NCBI GenBank assembly: GCA_014549065.1
Contig: JACDOX010000009.1
Location: 5,515,959-5,579,958 of the forward strand
Direction: 5' to 3'
DNA: 64,000 nt
Source: Cardinalis cardinalis
Lineage: Eukaryota > Chordata > Aves > Passeriformes > Cardinalidae
Under the pieces are notes generated by a model. The model was given only the letters and a program-made list of their open reading frames with translations, was not told the origin of the DNA and did no database searches. Positions 23,531 through 38,000 of this stretch are shown here, one piece after another (the first letter of the stretch is position 1; each line of letters begins with the position of its first letter). The translations under genes were made by a program, and so were the position numbers.

Positions 23531-24289
23531 TCAGCACACACACAAGCACAACAGAGATCGAGTACTCACACGCATTCAGAAAAACTGCAGTCGTAAAAAA
23601 TAAAAAGAACTGCGTTTTAAATTTCTAAAAATGTTTGTGGGGAAAAGCAGAGCTAAAAGTTACAACATACAATAGTGCTTGTTCATCTGCTGTCAGAAAG
23701 CAAAAATATATTAAACCACTCTAACTGCGACATTGCTCGTTTTCTGCTTTGTCCCTCTGCTGAAACTTGGAACACGGGTGTAAGTGCCACCCCAAACCCC
23801 CATCACTGTCTCACAACCTCGGCGTGGGCACATGGGGAAAGCTGAAAGGCTGAGAGCAGCCTCCACCTTTCCTTCAGGAAAAAGGACATGCAAGAGCCGA
23901 CTCAACGTATTTGTTAATGTATTGCAAACTGAAGCAGTTCCTTTTCAGTACTAAAGCAGCTTTGTTGGGAACTGACAAAGCCCATAAGCCCTTAAGCAGC
24001 TACACCCCTTCCCGAGCATGACAGCAGCACTCCAAGCCTACAGCTGAGCAGAACAGATAGTTACAGTCACACANTTAAAATTACATACCAGCTTAGGTAT
24101 TTGGAAGACTGGGTCTCATTTCCATTTTATTTCTTTCTGTGGCAGGTGGTTGTGTAAAAGTCAAAAAAGGTATCATACAGGACAGAGCATTTATGCTATG
24201 GTTCATTACAGGTTCTTTTACCAAAACTGTAACACCACAACTTAAAAAACCCCAACAAAACTAAACACAAACCCCAAATCAAACCCAAC

Positions 24290-26071
24290 TGTTCCCTGCA
24301 TATCACCTTTATTTTAACCTCACTGACAAGAGTGTTTAGAATTGGTAACATCAAGCCCAAGAGTATAAAATAGTTGATGAAAATATTACTATTGTTTAGA
24401 TGCACATTGCTGCAACTCAATGGTTGTATTCTCCCAAGAACTTGAAGACAATTTCTCTGTACAATCGTAATATGAAATCACCTTTCTCCCACAGATTTTA
24501 GTTATGGTTTGCAGACTAATAATCAATGTCTTGAAAGTCCTGAAATTCTTGGCAACACAACATTTGAAACATCGTATGCAATAGAGGTAAGTTCTAAGTT
24601 AGCACCTGTGCAATGGAAAAAAGGGGTAGATCAAAAATACAATCTATATTTGACTACTTGGGATGGATGGGCATTTGTTAAAGGCTAACAGAAGGCCCAG
24701 CAATCAGTATTTCAATGGAAGATGTAGTGAGATTTTCATGTAAACTAAAATCAAATGGTTGCTATGTTTTCTTGTGGGCACATTTAATTTAAAAAAGCTT
24801 TTTTTCAGTTATCTAAAGCAACTAAACTAAAGTAAAACAGCTTTATGAGTTAGGTCAACATTCTGTAGCCCTCAAGTACAAAAATATAAATACAAACTGT
24901 TTAAACAGTATCTTTAATGAGATTCTGGCAGTAGTTTTTTTATCTAACAAGACACGTCACATAACAGATCTGCCACTGACCTTGCTCAGAGTAAAATCAG
25001 CTTCAATATGAAGCTGTTAAGGTATCAAAACCTTGCTTTTTACATGCTAAATAACTTCAGCAAGTGTGCACTTAAACACAGCAATGAACTTAACTATAAC
25101 TAAATACATACATGAAAATCTGCATGTGAAATGTAATTCATAGAACTGGTTACAACAAATGATTACCTGCATTTTGTTAATTTAAAAATGGTATAAATCA
25201 TGCAAAACAATTCTAAAGATAATGCAAAGAAAGCTACCAGTGTTTGCAAGAAGTTTTCAATTAAACCAAAATTACATTAAATGAAATATGCATATTTACT
25301 AGCAAAGGTCTATCGCTATTTTGAAAAAGCAGAGGTAAAATTTTCAGGTTTTGACTGTCAGTTGTACTGCAAAATGTCATTGCTCTTGCTTAATGCAGAA
25401 GCACATGCTTGGAAGCTCAAAACTGCTCATTCAGAAAAGTCTGCTGGCAATAGCTCTAGCTTCCCAGGAATGCAGAGATGCATGGATTAAAAGTAGCAAA
25501 GATTTGCACGAATCAAAGGCAAAGGCACCCTATTCAGGTAGCCAAGATGGTAGCATTCCCTTTCTCATAAGCATGGAGACGGTAATGGGGCAGATGGTAC
25601 ACATTTCTACAAAGGCAGCCTTTTAAATGTTATCATTAATTTTCTGTTAGCAGACACCAGCTTGTAGTTTATGCATAATATTAACCTGCAGGATGAACTT
25701 GGGATTTAATTTGTCCTGATTTACAAATAAAGACTCTGACTAATGCTTTAAAAGACTATTTTGACTATCTAAAAAGTTTAACTCTTACTTTCCAATATTT
25801 TACACCTCAGGTGGCCTACCATCTCGTATTGTCTCAAACATCTAACACTGCTTACTGGAATCTTATCAAAGTTGTACCTCATGTATTAAGCAGCAGGCAA
25901 TAACAATGGTCTTTCCCAGCACAGCTGCATCTGGCCGGCTACTGAGAGATTAGGAATATTTCTAAAACACAGGAAAACTCATGCAGTTTGGTAAAGTTTG
26001 CTGTCATTTCACAGTTTAAGTTTCCTTTAGTCATTGCACTTCTGTTGATAGTCTCCGGTTCTTTTAAAATA
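24290..26071 (-). other. Probable FAM133 3' UTR and downstream spacer
   Basis: No coding signal is seen between the FAM133 stop and the calaxin-like CpG island. The nearest minus-strand AATAAA hexamers I find are at 24308-24313 and 24126-24131, suggesting a 3' UTR of about 1.8-1.9 kb. The true end is uncertain. Confidence 0.35.
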
Positions 26072-29000
26072 TTATTCTGAATCTGAATTTGAACCAGCAG
26101 TCTTCTTTTTCTTCTTTTTACCATGTTTCTTGTGCTTCTTTCTCTTTTTTGTTTTATCCTAAAAAAAAACCCACAAACCAAAGTTATTGTATAATATTAT
26201 ATCTATTACATTCTGCTAATACAAAATGAGAACCCAGAAAGNATATCTTTTGAAAGACATTTCAAAAGAGATTTCTACAGAAGCCTATTCAGAAATCACA
26301 AAAAGAAATACTTTACCCTGAAATTTGCACTATTATGAGCAGTCTTCAATTTAAATTTATCTCCNCCATGGTATGGCTATTTTACATCTCTGATCACTGT
26401 CATTATTACATTTCCTAATNTTTTAAATTATTTTCAGAGCATTACAGGTTACTGAGAAACTAATAAGGAAGAGTTGACCAGTAGTGACAGATTAGGGAAT
26501 AACTAGGATCTTTATAGATTTTAAAGTAAGCGCTTAAGTTCACTGTGTAAAATTAAATAGCTCAACTGCACCTGGCTAAACTATCACTTGTACCTTGTTT
26601 AAAATAAAACAATTATGATCTCAGCTGTAAATATAAATACACTCAAATTAACCCTACTGGATTCAGTCCTNAAGGTAGTACACTGATCACTGTAATACAG
26701 AAGCTCAGAGATGCTTCTTGTCTTTTTAAAAGCAGAATTTCAATTGAAATTCTCAAATAGGTGTGGCATTGCATAAATGAAACAATACACATACAAATGT
26801 TTTATGAAAAAGACCATAAGCAATCACTACAATCACTAAAAATGTTATGGCAAACGGTTCATACGAGTCTGGAAAACAAGTTCCATTGAAAAATGTGTAC
26901 TGAGTACACTGATACTCCTATGCCTGTATTTTTAGGTGACTAATGTAGACCTTCCCTTTGCCCTACCTCATGTGGACAACTGAGATTCCTGATAAGGAAC
27001 ACTGCTGTTGACAGGGGAGACAGATACAAAGACATCTCAAGTGGGCATTTAGGATCCCAAACCCACTATACTCCTAACTGAGGAACCTCAGGTACATGTG
27101 CTAAATCTGGATTCCATATAAATCACTGCTGAACCTTCCTCCCACTTTCACCAACAGATACAAAGAAAAAATATTGAGAAAAGTAGCATGTTTGAGGGCA
27201 GCTTTTTATCTGGTTGGGAGAAGAGTTATAATGGCATAGATGCTGCAGCAATTTTGTCCTAAGGCCCCTTCCATGGTGCCAGAGAAGGCTTAGCAAGGAA
27301 TTACACACAATGCTAATGAAGGAATACCCCTGATGTCTGTGTGGCAAACTGCTCCCCTACTTGATACTNCACAGGTATTAGTAGTTATAGGATGCTGATA
27401 CAGAATAAAATATGTTCTACAGTGTTAAAGTTGTATAAATTTCAAATCACATATAGGTAAGAGTGGAAAATTCTTCTTTAATTCAACAATAGAAAAAGTG
27501 ACTTCAGCAAGTAAATACAGAAACTTTTAATTTACAGAATCACAGAATAATGAGGTTGGAAGAGACCGCTAAGATCACGAAGTCCAACCTATGCCCTAAC
27601 ACCTCAACTAGACTATAGCACCAAGTGCCATGTCCAGTCACATCCAGAGATGATGATTCTACCACCTCCCTGGGAAGAGCATTCCAGTACTTTATTATTC
27701 TTTCAGTGAAAAATTTCTTCCTAATATCCAACCTATACCTTCCCTGACGTAGCTTGAGACTGTGTCCTCTAATTTAGATGTAACAGTAGACTATTGAAAC
27801 TAATTTAGATGTAACAGTAGACTATGAAACATTTGTATTTGTGAAAAATGTGAAATTGGAAATTAACCAAGTACAGACTATTTATTTCCTAAAACTACAG
27901 TATGAGTAAGAGGGATACTTGCTGTTTTCTCTTTTTCCTCATTGCTTTTCTTCTTTTTCGCTTGCACCTAAAGAAAATTAAACCAAATGTAGTATCCATA
28001 AAAAGCTGATTCTCAAGAAAATTAATTCAAATTACTTGTAGGTGATGGAAGCTAGACTAAACAATCATTAAAAGTTTATTTTCAAAGGAAAAATACAAAC
28101 AACTTTGAGTGCACTGCACTCTTCAATCCACTTGTACAGTGCAGAACAGTTTCAACAATGTAATAAATCTAAGCTAGTTCACTGATTTGCTCATTAATCA
28201 CTAAGCTACAAGCACTGTAATATCTGAAACTGAGGATTCACACTGACCTCCTCTGTCTGATCTGATTCAGATACAGATTCTGACGATAAAGGTGCATCAC
28301 CACGATCTGCTTTCTTCCTTTTCCTGTGGTGATTTTTACCTTCCTACACAAAATAATACATTTGTGAGTAAAGTCGGGCCTTTCACATTTTATAAAACTT
28401 TTGCTTAAAATTTAAGATTGAAATATCACTTCTAAGTTGTGAAATATTTCAAAGTATTATTGACATTAAACTAATTCCATCATCATCATCATCAAATTAC
28501 CCTACCAAACTGTTAAAATCAACTTTTAGTGAAAATAATAATTTTCTGTATATTCCTTTTCCTTGTTACCAAGATACAGCAACTGTCTAAAAGCAAAAGG
28601 AATAATAACAGTCTCTTATTTTCAATAATAACACATGGAGGAGTAAGCATTGGAAAATAAAACATTTCACCACTTTTAAGTAACTAGTAACTGAAGATGT
28701 CTCAATATATACATACAAATACTTTAGNTTCAGACTCTTGCTTTGTTCATGAAAGAAAAATTTCCCTCTGTATTTGTGTTGAACCAGAACAAGCTGTCCC
28801 TGCCAGCTGTACTTTCAACACATCATATTTCACTCCAGTGCATTTAAAAGATAAGTTTTTTAAAATTGTGATGCTATGTGAGATTGTTCTGATGAGCTAC
28901 TTATCTGCTCCCCGCACAGCCTTTTGCTCTGGACAAGGACATGTGTTCCTAAGACTGAAGGTACTTTCTCTCACTCAATTTCTAAGACCAGAAACTTCAG

Positions 29001-32000
29001 AAAAAATCTGATGACCAAGTACAGGATGCAGCCCATCTGACACATGGGTGATCTGCAGGTAGGGGAAGAAAGACCTCTAGTCTCCAAGTGCCCTTTCCTT
29101 TCAGAGGATGTGTGAAAGTAGGGCTACAATAAGGGACCATGGTAGATACTTGGTCTTCAAACAGAAGCCATTCAAAAGGATGAGATGGGAAATGGACACT
29201 GTAAAATAGAAGCAGGAGCAAGGGGGAAAACCAGTACATTTGCCTTAGCCAATGAAGAGTTTGTACATCAACATCAATACTATTGACCAGAGCAGGAGAG
29301 GCCAACGTGATAAGAAAGAAAGGTAACTGGAAAGAAAGACTAGGGTGGACTCTGAAAGCATTTTTAGTTTATCCACAGTGTAGGAATAACTAAAACTGAA
29401 GCCAATTAGATTGTTTATTTTAAAGATAATGGATGAGTGTACAAGATGCTGTAGTGGTGGGCAGGAGAGAAGATTTTCAGGCTTAGAGAAATAACAGAAT
29501 AAGGTAATTTTTCTTAAGATAATACGTTTTTCTCNCCAATTCTTCAAAGCTGTAATAAGTATACTACCTATAATTATGACTACATTTAGATAAAGAGATC
29601 CTCTGCTTATGTTTCTTAATTTACAGTAGCAAGTCAATAACCTACCAGGTGTGCCACTGAAAATAACATCCTACACATTTTTAGCTCAATGTGACAGCTA
29701 AAGGTAAGCCCCAAAACACTAAAGATGTAGCTGATCTGCTATAGCAGATTAGATACNGTTCTAATTTACCTTTGTAACGAGAACAGATCCAGTGGTTTTC
29801 ATACAATAATTACTAAACCATGAGCTGAATCCAACTAAACTTCTACTTCAAACTGGGTGCACTGAATACCTTCTGACTGTGTGGGTTTGGACAGAAAATT
29901 TCCACAGATGTAAAGTGAAGCATTCAATTTTAAAAAAAGAAGTATCTATTATGTATGCAATATGCAGTTCAGATNGAAGGATTTGAAGAATAAAAATACC
30001 TTCTCTTTTTCACAGTCTTCCTTTGACCTCTTCTTTTTTGTGCTATCCTGAATAGAAAGGAAAACAAATCACAACAAAATCATTTCATGAAAAAGGAAGA
30101 AATCTCCAAACAGTTTGACCAATAGTCTTTTTATGTTTGTTGAAGGTAATTCAAGATTCTTTCTACCTTGTAGTTGACTGAAGAATAATAGAAAAAGCTG
30201 TAATTTTGATGCAGCTGCTAATCTCCTGATCCAGCAGCATGAGGTCTGTATGGAATGAGATAACAGCATCCTTGCAGGACACTTAGAGAAGCCTCTGGGA
30301 AGGATACCAGCTATCACTGCTGTACCCATATATAACAGCTGGAAATCTTTTTTTCGTTATCCATGTCCATCTCTGCTGATCAGACCAGGTTAAGCAGGTG
30401 TTTTCCCAGAGTATTTTGCAGTAACNGTATCTCTGGGTTCCTTCATGTAGCAGAAGTTTTTAACCTCCCATTAGCACAGATTCATTCAGGTGTCTGCAAA
30501 CAGTCATTCATTACAATTTATATCCCACCAAATTAGGTGTTCCAGTGAAAGCCTGCAATAAAGTCTACACAGAGAATCTTAAAAACTCACTGTATTATTA
30601 ATATTTAAGCAAGAAGTACAGTAACTATACACTGTAAGATAGAAAAATGCTAACATAATAGAACAAGCTGCCTTGTATATCTTAACTTTATTGTTCATTC
30701 AGTAAGCCCACGAACCTACATTGCTATACGTCAGAAAAGAAAAAAGACAACTTCAATTTAATATGCATTTAGGAAAGGCTCAGCTGTCCAACAGGACACT
30801 ACTCAGGTATTTAGAAAGGCAATGTTCTGGCCACTGCTATCCAGCAATACCTGTATTTTCAGATATGGTGTTCAATTACATTGCATATTCACAAGACATT
30901 TTAAGTATTAATGAAGTATAAAAACTAATTATTTGAGCAGCAAAAAAGCTACATATGTCTGGATTCAGAAAAATGACTACAAATTGCTGGAATAAAGNAC
31001 ATTCATTTTCTAAAGATCCAATTACTTCCACTAGGCATGTGGCCAGTGGAGGCAGATTCCACACTGCATGTGGGAAATACAAGTGCAGCTCAGGCCCTGT
31101 GAGAATGCACGGCTTTAAATGTGGAAGATGAAAATCCATATTAATATGTTAAAGTCACAAATCTTTATGGTTTTATAACACCAACCAAGAAAACTTTCCA
31201 AGAGCAACACATCTGCATATTTACCTTGCTGTCTGACTCAGATTCTGAAGCTGTGCTTGCTGAAGATTTCCGTGAGGCGCGATACTTCTTCTTCCTTCTT
31301 TTCTTCCCTTGCTTTTTATCCTATCCATAAATATTGTAAAAAAAGAAGGAAAAACACAAACTTGAATTTATTCTCGCTAGAATTAAAGGTTTACATTAAA
31401 TGCAAAGAAAAGGAAACATCAAATTCATCAAATTCCTACATGTTACAATGTTCTCCCGAGGAATAAAGTACACTACAATTGATTCTTTTAGTGGAGGACC
31501 TTCATAACTCTTCTGCATTGAAAAAATGTAAACTGGTGAAAAATCCAGGTTCTCTAGATTCTGTTTAATATTTAGATGTATGCTGCAGAATCTGACTATC
31601 TGTAACAAAGATTTTTGCTAGAACTAGTAAAAATGGTATTTTTGCATTTTTATGATTAGATAGGGGATTCTATTAGAAAAGCAATTCAGTGTTAAAATGG
31701 ATTCAGTTTACAAGCCAGGATGCAAAAATCTGTAGTGTTCATACAGAAACTTTTAACCAGATACATGTCTAAAATTCAAGACTTTACTATATATACCAAA
31801 TTCATAAAAACTAAATGGTTTTATCCAAATCAGCCCCTCAAAATATTCTAAAACATATTATCAAAATCGGTGTTAAATAAACNTCATGAACAAAACATGA
31901 CAGATTCCAGTAGGTTAGCTCTTACCTCATCTTCTGAATCAGATGAACTGCTGGAAGAATCAGAGCTTGATGAAGAAGAGGAAGATGAAGACAACTTGAC

Positions 32001-35000
32001 CAAACACAACAAAAAGTGAAGCTTGTGAGATGCAGCATTTTGTCTGGCAAATACTCAAAAGCCTATTCAAACACTCCCTTTAAAATGTCTTCATTTTCAA
32101 AGTATAACCAATACAATTTTACTTCTGGGAAGCTGGTCTTACATAGATTTTTCTTAAACAAACTTNTAAACCACTTCTAATGTTTTTCTTTTAATAATAT
32201 CTATTTAATATGCTTTTCCTCCCTTTAATTTTCCTTGTACCAAATATATGCAAACCCTTTTTGATAAAAGTTAATTTGTCATTGAAAATCAAAATTACAG
32301 CTATACTTTCTCTTTCCAGGAGAATTTAAATGACAAACGGGAACAACCCCAAAGCAAAAGAGCTCAGGAAACTGAAAATTTTGCTCACCCTATTAGATTT
32401 CTTCTTTTCCTTTTTCTTTTTCTTAAAAATAGAACAAAAAAAAATGTTACTTTAGCATCATTTTCTTTTGGCATGCATTTAGGTTTATGAACTTTGATGC
32501 TGGCTTTTAAAATGTATTCACGATATTCAGTGTTGGCAGCATTGATGATAAATCCTGTCCCAAACACAGAATGTATACAACTGATAACAACTTACCTCTT
32601 TTTTTTTGGAAGAGCTCTCATTTCCACCCAGTAATTTCTCCCTGTGTTTTTCCAGTTCTTTCCTCCAATTCTGAAAACAAAACCAAACAGAAACAGTAAT
32701 GGGAGGGTCATTCCTAAGCAGTATTTTTTAAGATCTCCTCTACCTGACATTATAATTTTACAAAACTCATTTTTAAACAGAAAGAAAATAAACAATATAT
32801 AATGTAAACTAAAGCTGTAATACACTTGATCTTACAGAAAATTATTATTTAGCGAAACACAGTGTTAATTTTAACACACTTAATGTTCAAGTTATTTGGC
32901 TTTAAGAGATTGCCATTTATCTTGAAGGTCATCAGTTANAGAATTTTTGCTTTTGTATCACAGTCTTCTTGTTAGAACACTTCAGAAAAGCAGGGTACCC
33001 TACTAGAAAAACTGTGATTTTGTCTTAGTTCTAAAAATCACCTGAAACAAAATGTCATGACAACTTCTCCTGGCCCTTCGTCAACATACGGGTGTCTCTA
33101 GTGTGTATTCTGGGCCTTGTTGGTGTCAGCAATAATTTTATCAAATTACTATACACATCTTCATAGAAACACTCTTATTTTGTTAGGCCAAGCACACCAA
33201 ATGAATGAATAAAAATCTCCTCTCATCCCTCCTTTTCAATTCCCCACCTGGTCTCTAGGTTTACCTAAAATGTCCCCTTAAAGAGCTCTGAAATATCCAA
33301 CCTGCCCCATGAAATTCAAAGGCTGCTAGGTTCAATCTCACTGTCAGACACATCATGTGCTCCCTTCTTTATTATTCTGATCCTCACAATGCAGCTGTAT
33401 TGGCAAAACGATGATCCACATTTTGTGCTGAGGGGACAGAAATATCAGGAGTCAAGTAACCTGTGCAATGCAGGATGATACACAGATCCCCACATCAGCA
33501 TGCTGTGAATTAGCTGAACAGAGCTGCTGAGGGACTGGCAGATGAGCCAGGAAGCAGTGCTGTGTGTAATGTGCTTCCATGGACCAAGGCAGCGTCTGTG
33601 GGTTGTGTACTTTGATATACCAGGCACCCAGAGCTCTCTGAGGGGACCCTCACAACAGCCTGTGCTTCATTATTTTAAAGATTGTGCTAGTGTTACTTTT
33701 TAAACAGAAATGTCTGACAACTGTCGGACAGCTCCCCCAAACAGGGGAGACAGCAGCTCATTCCAAGACTTGTGATCTTTTCAGGCATTCAGAGATTTGT
33801 TCTTNGGAGCTTCAGGAATAACTCATGGCCATTTCATGATTCTGTGCATCCCATACTGAACATCTGGTAGCTTCTATGCATGCCGATTTCACTTATTTCA
33901 CATTAAGCAAAGATAAAATCAGGAAAGGAATATTATAGAATACTAAACCAAACTCACCAAGCTAAAACTCAGAGTGCAAAAGAACTGATCCTCTCAGAAC
34001 AGCACCCCATGGCCCTCCACATCCTGGTACAACTTCTCAGGCAAAAAGGCAAGAGTACTACAGGTACTATGCCCTTCCAGTAACAGAGGAGGAGTGTAAT
34101 CTACTTCAACCAGAAACTTACACACAATGATGAAGAAGATTACTGAAGCTTATCTCAAGATACCAGGACCCAAGAAGGAACAGAAACAAAATAAATTCAT
34201 TGTATACTAATTTCTCCCTTGTATACAACAGGAGTTACATGTGCAACTTTCTATACTGTGCTAATCTTCAGTAGGTACATAACACAAACATCAGAACAGC
34301 TGCATTTGTATCAGGAAACAGCACATGTTGTAATCAGCTTAGGATGAGAGAAAAACAAATGCTTCATAGTCCTATCTGACTGAAAGGCATTCTTTGTGCC
34401 TTCTCCCATAATAATATTACATGTATATTCCTTGCCAAAGACATCTGTTTCGTAATGTGCTTTTTTTCACTGTACTTGGATTCTGTGACCTTAAACAAGT
34501 GAATATTAGCACAACAGACTTTGGTTTATCATACCTGAAAATGCACTGTTTAATTTATTGATATAAGCACATGCATTTGTATAAATGTATTTACATTTGG
34601 GACAAGGTCAGGTTTTATTCACCAGCAATCTAAAAAATGTTTTATATAGTTTTTTCTCTGAACTGAAAGTAGCTCTTCACTACTTTGAAGAGTTGTAAAC
34701 TCAACTTCCAACATAAATGAAACCAAATAGTTACTCATTAAAAGCTCAAGTGAAGCGAAATATTATGGCTACTTGATATTGTAAATAATAACAGAAGTAG
34801 CGTGTTAGATAAAAAGAATCATGTATTAATAGCTAATAACATTACCAACCTCATTCATCTTTTCTTCAAACTCAGCCAAAGCCCTGGATCCTTTCTTTTT
34901 CTTTTCTAGTTGCTCTTTCACTTCTTCCCTGTATGAAAAATATGATAGATCCCAATTTTTAATTTAAAATTAAATTTTTAATTTTACAATTAAAGATGCC

Positions 35001-38000
35001 TTTAAAAATTTTAAAACTACCTTTTCTGTAGTTTTTTTTTTGAAGTTTAGCCTTGATTGAACTTCCAAAAGAAGAACGAAAGCATCTTAGATGTTACACA
35101 TATGGTAACCTAACCCTAATATCTTAAGTACGGTTGTTAAATCCCTCCAAAAGATCTAAAGCTAACTTTGCAATTAGGTAAATTGTTCTCTAANGTCTCA
35201 TGAGGGCAGGCAAAGGGATTGAACATAAATTAAGTTCTTGATAATATCTCAAAGTGATGGTTTTGTTGGGTAGGGTAAACTGGATTCTAAGAATATACCA
35301 GCAAAATGGTTCTTTTAGAGATTAATTTGTTTACAAATTAAATATCTCTACAAGATTTAGGTATTACAATTTGAGCAAGAGGTAAAATGACATTTTCCTC
35401 TTCTGAGAAACTGTTGCAAAAAATATAGACAAATGAGAAATATACATTTCAAAATTATATTCTNTTGTTTTTAAGAGAGGAGACTGAATACGTGTTTAGA
35501 AAAGAATAGCTTGGCCAGCACAAGAAATCTTTCAAAATCTGTTACTGGATATTCTGGGAAAGAGGTAGGCACCAGTGACATTTCAGTAAGAGGGAACAAA
35601 TCTTTTACTGAAGAGGTCAAAAAGGTAGACAGGCAGTGCCACTTACCATGTTGGTCTTGGCCTGTTCAAGTAGTCTTGTATTGTTGGTCCTGAATTTGGG
35701 GCAGGACCTCGTGCCCTGGCCATAGCTATGGGATTCATATAAGCCTTGAANAAGAAACAACAAGAAGAAATACCAAATTAATCAGTTACGCTATGATACC
35801 AAAATACCTTGTTCTTCATATAAACTTTTTATCACTCCCTGAAAAAGAATTCTGATTTGTTTCTAAGAATATAAAAGATTTAGCTAAACTAAGTTTATTC
35901 AGTATGGCAGAAAGACTCAGGTAAGTGCTTTCAGTTGGAGTCATACTGTGGCAGAAAGAACTGATCTCCAAAAAGACCATAAGGGTTCCTTCCAACAATT
36001 CCCTTCCTTAAGCAATGATTTTGTAAACANGAATAGTATTGTGTTTTCTTAAATATTCTTCCTTGGGATATAGAAAACATAATTTAATTTCAGCTCTCCT
36101 TCTCCGGGACAACTGATCCTGTGCCTTTAAAGTTTTNTTCAAAATTACTGACAGGAGTCACTAAATTCTGCATGAAATTTCTTGCACCAGAACAAGCAAG
36201 CAGTAGTACTTTGATACAATTATACATTATCAAAATTCTGTGACTTAGGGCTCTTTAAAGGAGGAAAAAACTCACAAAACCCAAACATACATAATCCTAA
36301 TGTTATGAGGTATTTCATCTTTCAAACCTATGCATCCTCTCTGTGTTACAAAAGATTAAATTAAAATTTAGAATTCATAATCACCTCACCTGTTAATGGA
36401 AAAACTCTTCCATATTTTTTTTATGTCAGCAATATTGTTTTCATGTAAAAAGGAGGTACATATACCCCCTTATCTCATTTATTTTTATCACTATGCCATC
36501 CCAACACTTCTGCAGAACATAACACACACTGTTCTTACTGTTCAGTTTGGTGATGAGGAAAAAGATCAAATAGCCAAAAAAAAGACTTGCTTTGGTTGCC
36601 CAATCTGAGACAATTTTTTAAAGAGCACTTTTGTAGATCCAAAGCAAAGATTTGGCCATCTGTGTAGCTCTCACATGTCCAACACTGCTTTTTATCAAGC
36701 ATTCAGAAACCACCATGCACTGAAAGTGAGCATTTGTGAAAGCTGTCAGAAGCAGCAGCTGCTGCCTCCCCTCCTGTTGCTCCCACTGCAGCAGCAGTGA
36801 CCACAGCAATGCTGAGTTTCTGGACTGGACTGCAGGCAGGCTGGTGGCCTTCAGCTCTTGGGNATATGTTTGGTCCTGGAAGAGGCACTCCAGGCTCTGC
36901 CTGGGATGAGGCATCTGGCTGGAAGGAAGCACTGCCCACACAAGTTTAGCTCAGATCCACCAGCTGGACCACTCTGAAGCAAACCAAGGACTCTGAATTT
37001 CAAGCAGAGCATTTTGAGACTCAAGCTGACTTTGCAACTCTAAGGGGACATTTACTGCCATTTCTTGGGGCTTTGCTTTGTTGCTTTAATTCACACAAAA
37101 AGACTAACTAACATGGCAAATAAACAAGGAGGTGTGCCAATTGAAACAAGTAGCAGATGGAAGTATGCACTCAAGTAGTTACAACACTTATAAAGGCATT
37201 CACATGACAAATCTAAAAATGAATAATTGAGTTCAGCTTTGAGTGGAAAAGGAGCTCCTTTAGGAATGCAGGACAGCAGTATCTGAACACTGTTTTCCGT
37301 AAAGAAAATGAAAGTTTCAATGCATTAAATCCACTTGAAACTTGGTTTACTCCAGTGAGCACATTGACTTTTGCTTACCATTCAAAAATTTGTATCTGAG
37401 AGCTCTTCTTATGCAATTATTAAAAAAAAAAAAAATGTCTCTTGCTGCTCTTAAATAAAAATAAGCTACTTTCCTACCTGAGCTAACAAGCCATGAATAC
37501 CTCACCACTTCCCAACAAAACTCTTTACCTGCAGAAGAGGCTACAGCTGTCAAATGCTGATTTTCTACTTGCTCAAACTGCCCCTGGATAACTGGCTAGG
37601 AAGCATTCTCCTTTCACTGGCTTTCTTTAACTTTACCACAACAAGTACTTAATGACTGTGTACTGCTCTATATTCCAGGATTAGTAAATTTATGTCTTAA
37701 GACATAATTTCAACCAGGTTTGTTTATGAAGAACTACTTCACCAATAAACATTTCTGAAAAGTATTTACACTACTTTGCCAAACTGCATGTCACTAGCCA
37801 GAAGGAGCATGGAAATGCACCTTCAATAAAGAAAGTGACTGTCTGTACATTCATTTTTTCTTTTGGTAGTTTGCTCAAGCAGGATTAACCAAGGTATTTG
37901 CTGCATAGCTTCCTCACTCATGAGAAATGTAAGTCACCTTCTGTCAGGTAGGGTTCTCTGGGCAAGCAGTACTATTGTTGCCTTGCAAGTACCCTGTAGA

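Noticed and set aside
25281..25626. Plus-strand ORFs in the FAM133 3' region
   Set aside because: They are antisense to the likely 3' UTR, with no family resemblance or splice context.
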